This document shows positions 44,301-56,027 of a stretch of DNA of 64,000 nt, in pieces. Source of the stretch: Roridomyces roridus (lineage: Eukaryota > Basidiomycota > Agaricomycetes > Agaricales > Mycenaceae); contig JARKIF010000009.1 in NCBI GenBank assembly GCA_029378245.1, positions 1,674,001-1,738,000 of the forward strand. The letters are read 5' to 3'. Each line of letters starts with the position of its first letter. The first letter of the stretch is position 1. The notes under the pieces were generated by a model, which made no database searches, was not told the DNA's origin, and was given only the letters and a program-made list of their open reading frames with translations. The translations under genes were made by a program, and so were the position numbers.

Positions 44301-45340
44301 ATCACCCAGAGATCGGAAGACCACACGAGGACGTGAATCGCCATCGTGCTGAGCGGGAGGTAGATGAGGGTGAGAAGGAAGGTGATGGCGACGATGCCAG
44401 ACCGGCTCGTGGGCTCTGATTGCTGAAGACCTTCATGGGTGCGATAACGATCGTAATTGAAGGATGCGCGATGGAAGCAGAAGAGCAACACCACAGCAAG
44501 CGTCAAAAACAGAACGAGGAATATCAGTGACTGGTTGAGAGTCGACACAAAATTGAGCGCAATGATGTTGGGTCTATTGGAACTTGAGCATAGTATCACG
44601 ATGAAAAAGAGAAGGGGTCAAACATGGTACCCAAGAACAGCTGCCGCCACTTGTTTCCTATGTTGGATCCCACAGGCACTACCCAACGTTTAGTAGGTAC
44701 GAGAAGGTGATCATTGGGCGTACCCAGTGTGCTGAGAATGAGCGCAAAGACCTGGACAGCATTGTTGAAGCCCTGGAGACTGTAGAATGTAGTGACAGCA
44801 CTCGATCCCTGGTCTAGTCAGGACAGGCAAGTCATCAAGGTTTTCCACACGCACAGTTACTCCAAGAACGAGACTGAGCGCGGAGCCAAGGATTGTATCA
44901 CGATTCCGGTACCACGGTGCTATCTTGAAGTTGTATTCCAGGTCCTCGATCGTGCTCCCAGACTGAGCGAGACGCTCCATGGGTGGAAACATGGTCGGTT
45001 CCTTCCCGGAAAATGATGGCGGTGTGATCTTGGAGAGGTACGCGTCGAGTTTGGGGAGGTATAGCGGAGGTGCATTGCGTGCAAAAACGACAGTAGCGGG
45101 TATAGGGGTGTGCGGGTTAGTTATTGGGCGAGCAGGGCTCACGGGCGAAATTAGAGGAATGTCCGGTGAAGAACGTCGCTTTTCCAGCGACTTCCGGTCG
45201 TAGTCGTCATCAGAATCCGAGTCTGGGTGTCGTGAGAGGTCGTCAATGAGCGTTTCGGAGGTCGTTAGTTGGGATGGCGGTGGTGGGGGAGGGTTCCTGG
45301 TGATGAAGCGCGCCGGGGTTGGAGGGGGCAGAGAGCTCAT
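41353..45340 (-). CDS. Large multi-pass membrane protein of unknown function
   Basis: No function recognised. The start at 45340 gives MSSLPPPTPARFITRNPPPP, a Pro/Ser-rich cytosolic-type tail. Many hydrophobic segments follow between 44870 and 43440: TILGSALSLVLGVT, SLIFLVLFLTLAVVLLFCFH, IVAITFLLTLIYLPLSTMAI, APALVILALIVIGS, LVYLLAKLSALLVVAVID, QVLLLLLTLGFFAAQCML and TAALSLAVALNVPGQD. A long hydrophilic C-terminal half includes YPPYLLGFKGTPAERHIENI, YLEGEIQQHFVGPDCYWKGP and YRADDSVSYHSCVLRIKRRG. The two halves join through exons reading TPLGLTRRIDFS and FSPRLDISSDSVHTKRRIW, so one gene of about 1,050 residues is preferred over two. About 14 introns. It looks like a conserved mushroom-type family; a channel or transport role is possible but not shown. 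Confidence 0.78.
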
Positions 45341-45503
45341 GCCGGCTAGGACGCTGAAGGAGCCGTCGAGCGCGACGGAGCTCTGGGGAGAGGCAATATA
45401 GCAGTCTCCACCGATTGCACGTGCAGCTGATCTGCCGAACTGGGGACCGGGTCAAACTGTTTCTTGCTCAAGTCCTTCACCGAGAATCATTCTGGAGACG
45501 GCG

Positions 45504-46888
45504 ATGGCGTCTCCCGGCTACGAAGCCTGGTTGGTACACAACACGTCCGCGATGTCGACCCTAGAGGTGCGACGCGAGGCTCTGCTGCTTACAGCCGATT
45601 TAACCCAAGCGATAGTCCTCCCTCCGTTCCCTCACTTGGTTCCTTCCTGGCCGGTTCAAGGATGCAGAGCTGGCCTCGGAAGCACGTCAGTCTACCCAGC
45701 GAACCGTCCAGAGCCTGCTCTCACAATGTTATCAGTCGCGGCCTCGCTCAACCTTGTTAGCATGTACCACGATACTCTACTCGCGAAGGTGGTTCAAAAG
45801 GACCCCAAATATCGGCCTCTTGTGCCGTCCTCGCTGCACACGCGCTTCACTCGAGCTTGGACCGACAAGAACGCACGCTACAAGTGGGCGTCTAGAGCAC
45901 TACAGCTCATCCGATTCACAGAGCTTGTGCTTGAAATGGGCCTCCGCCGCAAGGTCTCCCCCCGCGCCAGATGGCGAAGCGTAGTCTTGCTCGAGGTCAT
46001 CAAGTATGTCATATTGTCTCCCCACTGCTGCTCCGTCTCAACTCCAAAACAACAGAGCTATTCTTCGCATAATTCTTCTGCGTATCACCCGACGGCCCTT
46101 ACTGTCGCCACCGATTCCAGAGCGCGACTTTGATCCCTCTGCGTTGACGGAGTATTCTGACCCACCCTCACCGGTCGTTGCCCCGTCTTCGCACTCTTCC
46201 TCCCCGGCGGCGACTCCTGCGCATTTGCAGAATAACCGCGTACCGCTACCCCCTCACCCATTACTGACATCCCCTCCGAGTTCGGAAGAAACTTCTGTGG
46301 AAGATTATCTTCTTTCCAAAGCTCTCACAACAACGGCCGTGCGGCCGTCACACTCGTTGCTCAAAAGTTTTTCCTCGTACCGAGACTGGCTCGCAGAAAT
46401 CTTGTACATCATCCGCCCCCTGGTTTACGGTTAGTCGGTTACCATTGCACTATCACGTGAATTCATCCATTCCACCAGTGTCTCTTTTGGTGTCTGATGA
46501 CAGACGGTCTAACAGACCACTCATTGCTGCTCTGGTACTTGAGCTGCTCTCCCGCAATCTGCGACGGACGCCGCCGCCATCTGCCGCCCTGGAGCGCTTC
46601 GAGTATGCACGCAGGGACAGAGATATGATTTGGTACCTTTTGCGTGGATCCATCTGGGAATCATACACCCGGTACGCATTCCTATTTCAATCCAACACAC
46701 TCTTTGACGTCTCTGCGTAGCCCCAAGTTGCAGTCCTTCGCAGATGCGACAGCACAGACTCCCATTGTGGGTTTGTTTGGTGCCTTGGTCAAGGACTGGG
46801 TTCCCTTGATCGACGAATATTATTATTGTAAGTGGACCCCTGCTCCGTGTGGCTCTTATACTCACCCGCTGCAGACACCGCCCCTTGA
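45504..46888 (+). CDS. PEX16: Peroxin PEX16
   Basis: Membrane protein of peroxisome biogenesis. The start gives MASPGYEAWLVHNTSAMSTL, close to the family opening YE.FL..N...ISTLES. Then LTMLSVAASLNLVSMYHDTL, TRFTRAWTDKNARYKWASRA, QLIRFTELVLEMGLRRK, RWRSVVLLEVIKAILRIILL, a Pro/Ser-rich insert, and SFSSYRDWLAEILYIIRPLV. Later NRPLIAALVLELLSRNLRR, ERFEYARRDRDMIWYLLRGS and GLFGALVKDWVPLIDEYYYY. The last splice (after DEYYY) leaves only YTAP. About five introns. It diverges from the large membrane protein across 163 bp. Confidence 0.92.
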
Positions 46889-46980
46889 GTCTGTAGTGTT
46901 TTCGGTCAAGTGTATCCTAATTTGATCAAATGCCATGTTCTTCCTTCACACGTGATTCCTCGTCTTGATTGTGAACCGCC

Positions 46981-47729
46981 ATGACCTCTCTTGGAGCCGT
47001 GCGTCGGATTGTTACTGGCCACGATGACAAGGCTTTGGGAAACATTCAAAGTGACAGCCATTTGCGATTTGAAGTACGAATGCTCGTGTAAGATGTGTGC
47101 AGGACTCTAACTTTGGAAAAGGACATTCCAGGCATGCCCGGCGCGAAGGCATTGGAGTTTATTCTTGTGTGATCGTGAAATTGACTTTACATACAGGCTG
47201 CAGCGATATGGGTCACCGCGGATGGTGTACCGACTAATGATAATAACAGAAGGTAAGGACTCGCGTTCCCTGACTGCGCTGATACCGGGAAATTCAGCGA
47301 GGACGGCGCCGAGCGGATAGTTCAAGGCGGGCTCGTTCAGCACAATGGGACCAACGTTCGTTGCACGGATCTCGCTCCAGGCGTAGCTACACCAATGGTA
47401 ATATCTCCAGAAAAAACACAATGTTGTTCTCATGAAAACCAAGCATCGCACTGTGTCGTTGGACTACAACATCCTTGGTAATTTGGTTGGTTGAAATCGA
47501 GATCTAATTCTCAACTTTTACAGTTCATGGCGAGCTCATACTTAGTTTGGATGACGGATCGGAGGTTCACTTGAAGAATCCCGGCGATGTTGTGGTTATC
47601 AAAGGTTCGATGCATGCGTGGAGGAATCCGTCAGCGACAGAGTGGGCTCGTTGGACGTGTGTCTTGGTTGCGGCGGAACCTGCATCGGTTGGTGGCAAGT
47701 TTCTGGAGGCTGAAGTGAAGGAAGCGTGA
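46981..47729 (+). CDS. Cupin-domain protein
   Basis: Small beta-barrel protein, substrate unknown. Starts MTSLGAVRRIVTGHDDKALG. Exons then give AAAIWVTADGVPTNDNNRSE and GLVQHNGTNVRCTDLAPGVA, followed by MHRTVSLDYNIL, VHGELILSLDDGSEVHLKNP, GDVVVIKGSMHAWRNPSATE, and it ends FLEAEVKEA. The second cupin motif is clear (GD..VIKG..H.W.N), and the H of MHRT suggests the first metal ligand. Fungal members of this type accompany varied oxidative or degradative enzymes. It is convergent with a short-chain dehydrogenase with 8 bp between the stops; a shared pathway is possible but unproven. Confidence 0.85.
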
Positions 47730-47737
47730 TTTATTGG

Positions 47738-48617
47738 TTACTGCAAATTGACAAATAGTCCTCCATCCACCAAGAGGGAAGCACCAGTGACATATTTCGC
47801 CAAATCACTTGCCATGAAGACAACGGGGCCTGCAATATCGGAAGGGACCCCGAGGCGTCCTAGACACGTTCTTTTCTCCATATTTTCGCGTTTGGTCACG
47901 TCGGATAGGTCCTCTTTGTTGATGTCTGTCGCGATCGTCCCAGGGAGGATTGCGTTGGCGCGAATGTTGTATTTGCCCAGCGCCACTGCACAACTTTGCA
48001 TGAGGGAAAGGATACCGGCCTTGGTGGGCGTGTAATGGCATTGCAATTCCCCGCCCACAAGAGCAGAGATGGAGGAAATGCCAATGATGGAGCCGCCCTG
48101 AGGTACCTGGACTTTCATCTGATTTGCAACGGCTTGAGAGAGGTCAGAGTGGCGAAAGGCGATAAATGCAAGACAGACCTTGGACGACGTAGAAGGAGCC
48201 ATCGAGATTAACCTGGCGTGTGCGCTCCCAAGTCGCGTGGGGCATTGTCAAGAACTCTGCAAAGGGGCAGATGCCTGCATTGCTGACGAGGACGTCTATG
48301 CGACCGAAAGCGCCGACTCCGATTTCGACGATCTAAGAATACGTGAGGCAGGGTCCCGTAGGTGATCGTTCGGAGGGCACCTTTGTCGACGTTGCAGCAT
48401 CCCCGATGTCGCCAGGCACGACGACGACCTTGGGATTCTGGGGAAAGGATTCCAACTCTGCTTTGAGGCTCTGGATCTCGCTCTCCGTCTCCGCATCACC
48501 GAGATAATGCAAGACCAGACCAGTAGCGCCGTGCTTTGCGAATTCGAGAGCGCATCCCCGGCCAATTCCTCTGGAGGCGCCAGTAATGCACACGATCTTG
48601 TTCGCCACGATAGTCAT
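47738..48617 (-). CDS. Short-chain dehydrogenase/reductase
   Basis: NAD(P)-dependent oxidoreductase of the classical SDR group; substrate not determinable. The start at 48617 gives MTIVANKIVCITGASRGIGR with the TGxxxGxG nucleotide motif. Then VVVVPGDIGDAATSTK, the exon with GRIDVLVSNAGICPFAEFLT (NAG motif), GGSIIGISSISALVGGELQ, the catalytic YTPTKAGILSLMQSCAVALG (YxxxK), NIRANAILPGTIATDINKED and the C-terminal MASDLAKYVTGASLLVDGGL ending FVNLQ. The length, about 260 residues, is normal. About three short introns. Confidence 0.93.
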
Positions 48618-48863
48618 TTTTTGGCAGAAGAGGTACTGGAGAGAGAGCAATGGACCACAAGACTGCTTGAGTAACGGGCCGGTCCGGGCCGGTTTTCGTT
48701 TCCTCAAGTAGAATAAAACTTGCTGGTACCGTATTCGTCTAACCTCATGTTGCTGCGAGCAGAAGTCTTGTTTGATGTGGCGAGACGGAGTAATGCATCG
48801 AGTGAGCTGTTGGTGGCCGACGTCTTCTAGCAAGTTCTGAGTTGTCCCTTGTTTGTTCCAGTC

Positions 48864-50906
48864 ATGTCCACTGCAATGGAGGTCGACAAGTCCCCAACCC
48901 ACAAATCGTATGCATTCTCTGCTTCCTGTCCTTGTCCTGACGTATAACCAGCTCCCGCAACCACTCAACCGACACCCTCCGTTCCAAAGACAAGGACAGG
49001 CGCGACCGACGCAGAGACGACGAAAAAAAGCGTCCACGCAGCCGCAGCCGCGACAAAGGCAGCGACAGAGGCTATCGCGACAGAGATCGGTCTCGTGACA
49101 GGCATAGAGAGAGAGACAGAGACAGAGACCGGGACAGGCGTCGCGATGACCGCCATCGGGGGGGTGACAGGAGAGACGACCGACATCGTGACCGGGACAG
49201 GGACCGTGAACGGGACAGAGATCGCGAACGAGACAGAGACAGAGACCGCGACCGTGACCGTGATGCAGACCGTCGTCGGAAGCGCGATGACGACGACATG
49301 GACGGCAGGGATAACAAGAGAAGAAAATCTGGTGACCTCGATGACCCACCTCCACCTCCAGGCGCGTTACCTCCGCTGTCTAGGGATAGCCCTCGCCGCA
49401 GGGATCGTTCACCACCCCGCCGTCGTATGAGCAGTCCTCCGTTCAAGTAACATTGTCCCTTCTTGCCCGTATCACGCTCTGATTCTTTGTCTAGACGTCC
49501 CTCCCCAGCTTATGAACAACCTCAGGAGGATTACAACCCGGATGAGCCCAAAGAAGACGACTCTGAAGCTCGATCGGTGTTCGTGTCACAGCTTGCTGCT
49601 CGTCTTACCGCTCGCGATCTAGGATACTTTTTCGAAGAGAAGCTTGGAGAAGGAAGCGTCATGGACTCGAGGATTGTCACCGACAGAATGTCCCGTCGCT
49701 CCAAGGGGTGCGTCTTTGCAATTCATCTAGCCTTCGCTCATCAACCTTTCCAGCATCGCCTATGTCGAATTCCGCTCCGTCGACCTAGTCGAAAAGGCTA
49801 TTGACCTGACAGGCACCGTCGTCATGGGGCGTCCCATTCACATCCAATTAACAGAGTCGGAGCGCAACAAGCTTCATCCCGGTGATGGGTATGGTCTCTG
49901 CTTACAGGCTCCTTCCTTGCTAACACCATCTCGCCAGAAACCTCAACCTTCCTCCTGGTGTCAGCGCACCTCACGGATCCATGCAGCTCTACGTTGGCTC
50001 CCTACACTTCAATCTCTCCGAGTCGGATATCAAGCAGGTCTTTGAACCGTTTGGTGACCTCGAATTCGTTGATCTTCACAAGGATCCGACCACTGGGCGT
50101 AGCAAGGGATATGCTTTCGTCCAGTATAAGCGATCCGAGGATGCCAGGATGGCACTGGAGCAAATGGAAGGCTTCGAGTTGGCAGGACGGACTGTGAGTA
50201 TCTCCTACTATTTCACCCACCGACGCTCATTCTTATGCAGCTGCGTGTCAATACCGTCCATGAAAAGGGGACGATCAAGTATGCCACCACAGACTCGCTC
50301 GATGACTCAGGCGGCGGTAATATTGTTCTTTGACATTCATTATTTCCGGGCTGACCTCCCTCGCACAGGCGGTAACTTGAATGCCGCATCTCGTCAGGCA
50401 CTGATGCAGAAACTTGCTAGAATTGAGCCTGCGTTCACACCCGAGCCGATGTATGTTACTTGTTCTTGTCAATGAACGGAGCTAACCGGATTCCATAGCT
50501 CGCGGCCCAACATTCCTCAAAATATGCAATCTCGTTCCGTTCTTTTGAAAAACATGTTTGTTCCTGAAGAGTACGTTTCTTATTTGACGCCTGGTGTGGA
50601 TGTTGACCCGTCTTGCAGAGAGACTGACCCCGATTGGGACAAAGACCTTGCTGATGATGTTAAAGGCGAATGTCAAGACAAGTACGGCAAAGTCGAGGCC
50701 ATCAAGGTCGAGAAAGAGACTCAGGTATTGTTTGAGCCAATCTATGCAACCCGTGTGCTCATGTGAGGCAGGGTGAAATTTACGTCAAGTTTGACTCGGT
50801 CGAAAGCGCCAAGAAGGCGATTCAAGGTCTCAACGGCCGTTGGTTCGGCGGGAACCAAGTCTCGGCTGCCTTCATCTCGGACGCGATCATGCAGGCCCAC
50901 CAGTAG
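48864..50906 (+). CDS. RBM39/Rsd1-like splicing factor with three RRMs
   Basis: Nuclear RNA-binding protein of the RBM39/CAPER/Rsd1 family that works with U2AF-type splicing factors. The N-terminus (MSTAMEVDKSPTHKSSRNHS) leads into a long Arg/Asp/Glu/His-rich region at about 48980-49300 made of alternating charged residues, then Pro-rich sequence. RRM1: ARSVFVSQLAARLTARDLGY and AYVEFRSVDLVEKAIDLTG. RRM2: MQLYVGSLHFNLSESDIKQV and GYAFVQYKRSEDARMALEQM. A C-terminal RRM of U2AF-homology type: SRSVLLKNMFVPEE, EIYVKFDSVESAKKAIQGLN and GRWFGGNQVSAAFI. Ends IMQAHQ. About ten introns. Confidence 0.94.
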
Positions 50907-51096
50907 TGGACTAAATTACTTCTTTTCTTTTTCTTAACAGATACCAAACGGTTCTGTTTTTCTTGATGTCTTTTTTGGTACCTTCTAAAAAACAATGTGA
51001 CTAGGTTCTTTTGCCCGCGGGATGAATATGAGACGTAGGCGACCGCTTTTCTTTCTTTACAAGTTGTAATATCGTAAAATGTCATTCCAAAGTTCG

Positions 51097-53531
51097 TTAA
51101 TACATGTATCTGAACGACGGCGATGCTGGGCCCTCTGCAAGGACAGAGGTGGGTACATCCGCAGATGTGAGGTTGACGCCTTGAACGCGGTTCCGTTTGG
51201 CGTTCTCCCATCTCATCCAAATCCCAGTCCCGGCAACAAGGATGAGGCATAATCCCCCAAAAGCGGCTTCAAAAGAGTAAACAACGGAATCGAGAGGATG
51301 CGCCTCGACTGACCGGATGTGGCCAGCGCCGGAGCGTATTTCGGCGCATCTTGCGCGCGGAAGACGTTCGTGCTGATTAGACCTGGGCAATGGGTCAGCA
51401 ATTAGGCTGATTGCGAGCTTCTAGCTTACCTGCGCTGTTGGCGAAAGCGACTGCGTTCAATGAGTCGGGATGACAGATCTCGAGTAAATAGAAGTTGCAT
51501 ACCCATCACGGCAGCGACGACCGCACGGCGGCTCTCTTGGTTAGTGTTGTTACTGTACCAGGACGCTACGAGCACGGATGGGGCGAAAGCCTGTGCTAGC
51601 GATGAATAATTTGTGGATTGAACGGAGAATTGCGATACGTGCGCCCATCGTTATCATGAAGCACGCAAAGTAGGCGACGTGCAGGTGTTTCAGTGTGTCG
51701 ATAGCGCCTGAAAGAAAAAGAGTCAGCCTTGGCTTGGGGTAATGGAGCGGTATAACCTAGGATGATGAATCCGATGATGGCAGTCGCCAGTGGGATACAA
51801 CTGCGTCAAGTTAGTTCCGGGACAAGGGGAAAACTAGGAGAACGGACATGTCTGCTTCAAGTCAGTCATTTTCGCTCTCCAGCCACGGGTCACTCACGGA
51901 TCGTTCTCTCTCTGAAATAGTCGGAAGAGAAAGTCAACACTAGGAGTGCCACCGTGCCTAGGAATCACGAGTCGGAAGAGGAACTGGGTTGCAGCAGGAA
52001 ACGTCCTTACCAACAACGTTCGGTGCTACGGTGAATAGGTTCGTCTTGACAGTGCTGTACTGGAAACTGGCGATGATCTAGAGCGGTTTAGTGCGAGTAA
52101 CCGATGATAAGGGAGTTTTTGACCTGCGGAAGGAAGTTGTTGACCGAAGCGAGAGGTACGCCTATCGAGTGTAAATGGCAAGTTGAGGTACGTTGATGCA
52201 AGAGACGAACCCAGAGAAAGACCTGGATGGATATGTGAGGGCTCAATACTGGCAAGTGTGGAATGCCTGACTGATGAGCATCCAAACCCAATACAGCGGG
52301 CTCTTGAATGGTCGGAAGGCATCCACAATATTCGTAGCTTCTCCGATCTCCACCAACGAGTCGTTCAATATCCGGGCTCGCGCAATCTCCTTTTGTCTCT
52401 CGGTCAAGAAAGACCATGTCGCAGGCGCACGGGGAAGCCAGAAGAAGGCAAACGTGGCAAACAAAATTGTACCGCCGCCCTCGATCCAAAAGAGGAATTG
52501 CCAAGAGTGATAATGGGGGGAGTTGATGTGGAATACGCCTGGGTCGTGTGAGCTGCGCTCTGTGAAGAAAATACAGGACACACCGAACGCAATCAAACCA
52601 GAGAATGCGCCTGCAATTGAAGCCGCAGCGTAGAATACACCCACCCGAGAAGCTAATTCATTGCGCTTATAGAATGTGGAAAGGTAATAGACCTTGGCTC
52701 GAGTGAGAAAAGGCAGCCGGCATGTAGTTGGATCGCCTTACCACAGCCGGGAGCATCGCACTCTCAAATATTCCCAAGAAGAATCGGATGGCGAAGATTT
52801 CTACGCGCGACTCAGTGGCATGTGTGGGCGAAGAAAGTAAAACACTCACGAGAGAAGTTCTTGGCTATTCCAGCAAAAAGAGCCCTGACGAAAATGTTGG
52901 TTCGAGCATAGTTTCCCCCTTTCAACTTACATTGACCCGAAACCTATCATCATGAGCGGCAGCACTCTGGCTGCCGAGTACCTGATGATGATGAGAAAAT
53001 GCTTTCCTTGGTGTTCGAGTAATTGCTGACCGTTTTACAAAGAGACTTATGGGCGTTCCAAACAAGCAGAATGGAACGTAGAAAATCATGACGAGCAGGA
53101 AATACTGATATTTCCATCCGTGAGACAGAGGCGCATGGATTCACTTCAACTGACCTGATTTCCGACAAGATGTATATCCTGGAGTTGTTGAGCAAAAAAA
53201 AGGCGGCACAAGAGACCGACTTACCTTGTCCCACCCATCCGTTTTGGCATTACCAACGTTCCCTGGTTGCATGAACGCGTCGGTCCTGAACAACAATCAT
53301 AGCGTATTAAATACCTTTGTCCAATGCATTGCACAAGTACCTGAGGAGCTAAATCAAGAGAGGAAGCATCGGGCTATTGCTGGCTCACATGAAGGCTAAC
53401 GGGGGAAGTATGGAAAAGTCGAACTTGCGTAAAAGCCTCAACTCTTCATCACGAGTAAAGGTGACGACGACTTGGTCTTCAGCTTTCTGGGAGTGGTCCG
53501 AATGAGAAGTCTTGCGTTCCAGGTCGTCCAT
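51097..53531 (-). CDS. MFS transporter, Dal5/allantoate permease type
   Basis: Plasma-membrane anion:cation symporter-type carrier. The start at 53531 gives MDDLERKTSHSDHSQKAEDQ, then TFTRDEELRLLRKFDFSILP, the family's N-terminal L.RK.D..ILP pattern. Later exons show YLLNSLDRTNVGNAK, FAIRFFLGIFESAMLPAV, FYKRNELASRVGVFYAAASI, AGAFSGLIAFGV, HSWQFLFWIEGGGTILFATF, and LPRAPATWSFLTERQKEIA (the usual LPD-type position). Then SLSLGVPLASVNNFLPQ and PNVVGTVALLVLTFSSDYFR. The C-terminus WMRWENAKRNRVQGV matches the family, ending SFRYMY. About 14 introns. Substrate (allantoate, nicotinate, vitamins or peptides) cannot be predicted. Confidence 0.9.
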
Positions 53532-53799
53532 GATGGAAAGAAGTAAGCTCCGAAGCAGCCCCCGCTTCGGAGCCGTGACTTATACATTGGTGGCAAAGAT
53601 AGCGGCCCGGGGAGAGAGGTAGCATCACCAGTTTGATCGTTTGATCGCAAGTACTAAATTGATTTCTACAAGATTTTTGTCAGTTCACGCGTTGCCGCGT
53701 GTTGGCCGGACCGCGTCGCGCAGATTATCCAAGACGATGATGGCGAACTGATAACACCGTCCGGTACAAATTGCAGTTTCCTTCTCTTCCTTCTCAACC

Positions 53800-54326
53800 A
53801 TGTCTGTCGAAAAACTCAACGCTCCTGAACTCCGTGCCGTCGACCACATTCTCTCTCACGCAACCAAGGTCCCCGGCTTGGTCTTCCTCAGCGGCCAAAC
53901 CCCAGTTGACGGCACCGGCAAGGTGGTCCCTGGCGGAATCAAAGAGCACACTGTGAGGAATTTGAAAGCGTCAGGGTCTAGGCGTACTCACTGGGCACAG
54001 GCTCAATGCATCGAGAATCTCGGCAAGGTGCTTGCTGCTGCTGGTTCGTCTTGGGAGAAGGTCGTCAAGGTGAGATCGCCGTTCGATCGACAGAAACAGC
54101 GCGTTCAAACAGCCAATAGGTCAATGTTTTCCTCGACGACATGGACAACTTTGCCGCGATGAACGAGGTTTATGAAAAGCTGCTCCCAGTGCCAAAGCCT
54201 GCTGACAGATGAAACTAGGTTTATGAAAAGCTGCTCCCAGTGCCTAAGCCTGCGCGCAGTTGCATCCAGGCAGCCAAGCTCCCACTGGGCGTTGATGTTG
54301 AGATCGAGGCGATCGCGGCGGTTTAA
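53800..54326 (+). CDS. RidA/YjgF/UK114-family enamine/imine deaminase
   Basis: Small trimeric protein that hydrolyses reactive enamine/imine intermediates of amino acid metabolism. Exons are 53800-53952, 54001-54069, 54120-54167 and 54219-54326, giving 125 residues, normal for the family. The sequence runs VPGLVFLSGQTPVDGTGKVV, AQCIENLGKVLAAAGSSWEK, VNVFLDDMDNFAAMNEVYEK and LLPVPKPARSCIQAAKLPLG, ending DVEIEAIAAV. The key Arg of PARSC and the terminal Glu of EIEAIA are present. There is no obvious presequence. The third intron (54168-54218) is a mutated copy of the exon segment that follows it; without removal it would stop translation at an in-frame TGA. The Rab4 gene begins 70 bp downstream. 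Confidence 0.94.
54168..54269 (+). repeat. 51-bp tandem duplication: copy 1 is an intron, copy 2 is exon
   Basis: Copy 1 (54168-54218) is the third intron of the RidA gene; copy 2 (54219-54269) is the start of exon 4. The first 35 bases match with one difference and the last 16 share 9 positions, about 43 of 51 overall. Both copies are preceded by AG and begin GT. Copy 1 has gained a CTGAC branch-like motif (54202-54206), a CTAG end and in-frame TGA and TAG. Confidence 0.9.
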
Positions 54327-54396
54327 TTATATCATCAAAATGTAAATAGTACTAAACAAATCGGGCCGTTGCTCTCTTCCTCGTCTTTCGGCGAGC

Positions 54397-55478
<1,082 letters not shown>

Positions 55479-56027
55479 TCAGTTATCTTCTGTGAGTGTC
55501 CACTTGCGTGTCTTTCTTCTGCATCTCAACCGTGCAAGGATCATTTAGGCTACCGCTATCCCCATACCCAGATATCTGTTATACCTTGTGCGTGTTCTCA
55601 CTCCACAATCGTGTGTCGGTGAATCTCACGATACTCGGTTACAGAGTACACTCACTTGCTCTTTGCTCCGGATTATTAGTATCTAGCACTCGTTGAAATA
55701 ATTACGGATAATTCTGTACCACTTCATGCTCGCCAGTCGTATATTTACATGGAAGCCTGGACGTGCAGGTGGTAATGGAGCGGCATCACTGGCAACGGGG
55801 TCACGGTTTGTTTCCGCCCACCTCTCGTGTCTCTCGGTTTACGGTACCCGGCACGCCTCCTCCATCAACTGACCAAAGAACATGTCTTCATTTGTCCAGG
55901 TGCTTCGAGATAACCACTGTTCCCATGTGCTCTCTCGGTCAAAAATCCGCTTCAAAGAGCCGTAGACTCTTCGAGGGTCTTTCCCACTCGTCGGTCCTCT
56001 CCCTCTCCACGGGTCGTTCATGGTTTT
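55479..56027. other. Region without assigned gene; may hold 5' exons of the next gene
   Basis: These 549 bp lie between Rab4 and the first proposed exon of the Ser/Thr-rich membrane protein. Open frames here are short and lack protein-like features. Because that protein should have a signal peptide, its true first exon may lie in this stretch. No RNA gene or repeat seen. Confidence 0.4.

Noticed and set aside
48333..49355. A 340-residue minus-strand open frame covering part of the SDR and the RBM39 charged region
   Set aside because: It is antisense to the RD-repeat of RBM39, rich in Cys/His/Arg by codon mirroring, and joins the real SDR first exon only by chance continuity.
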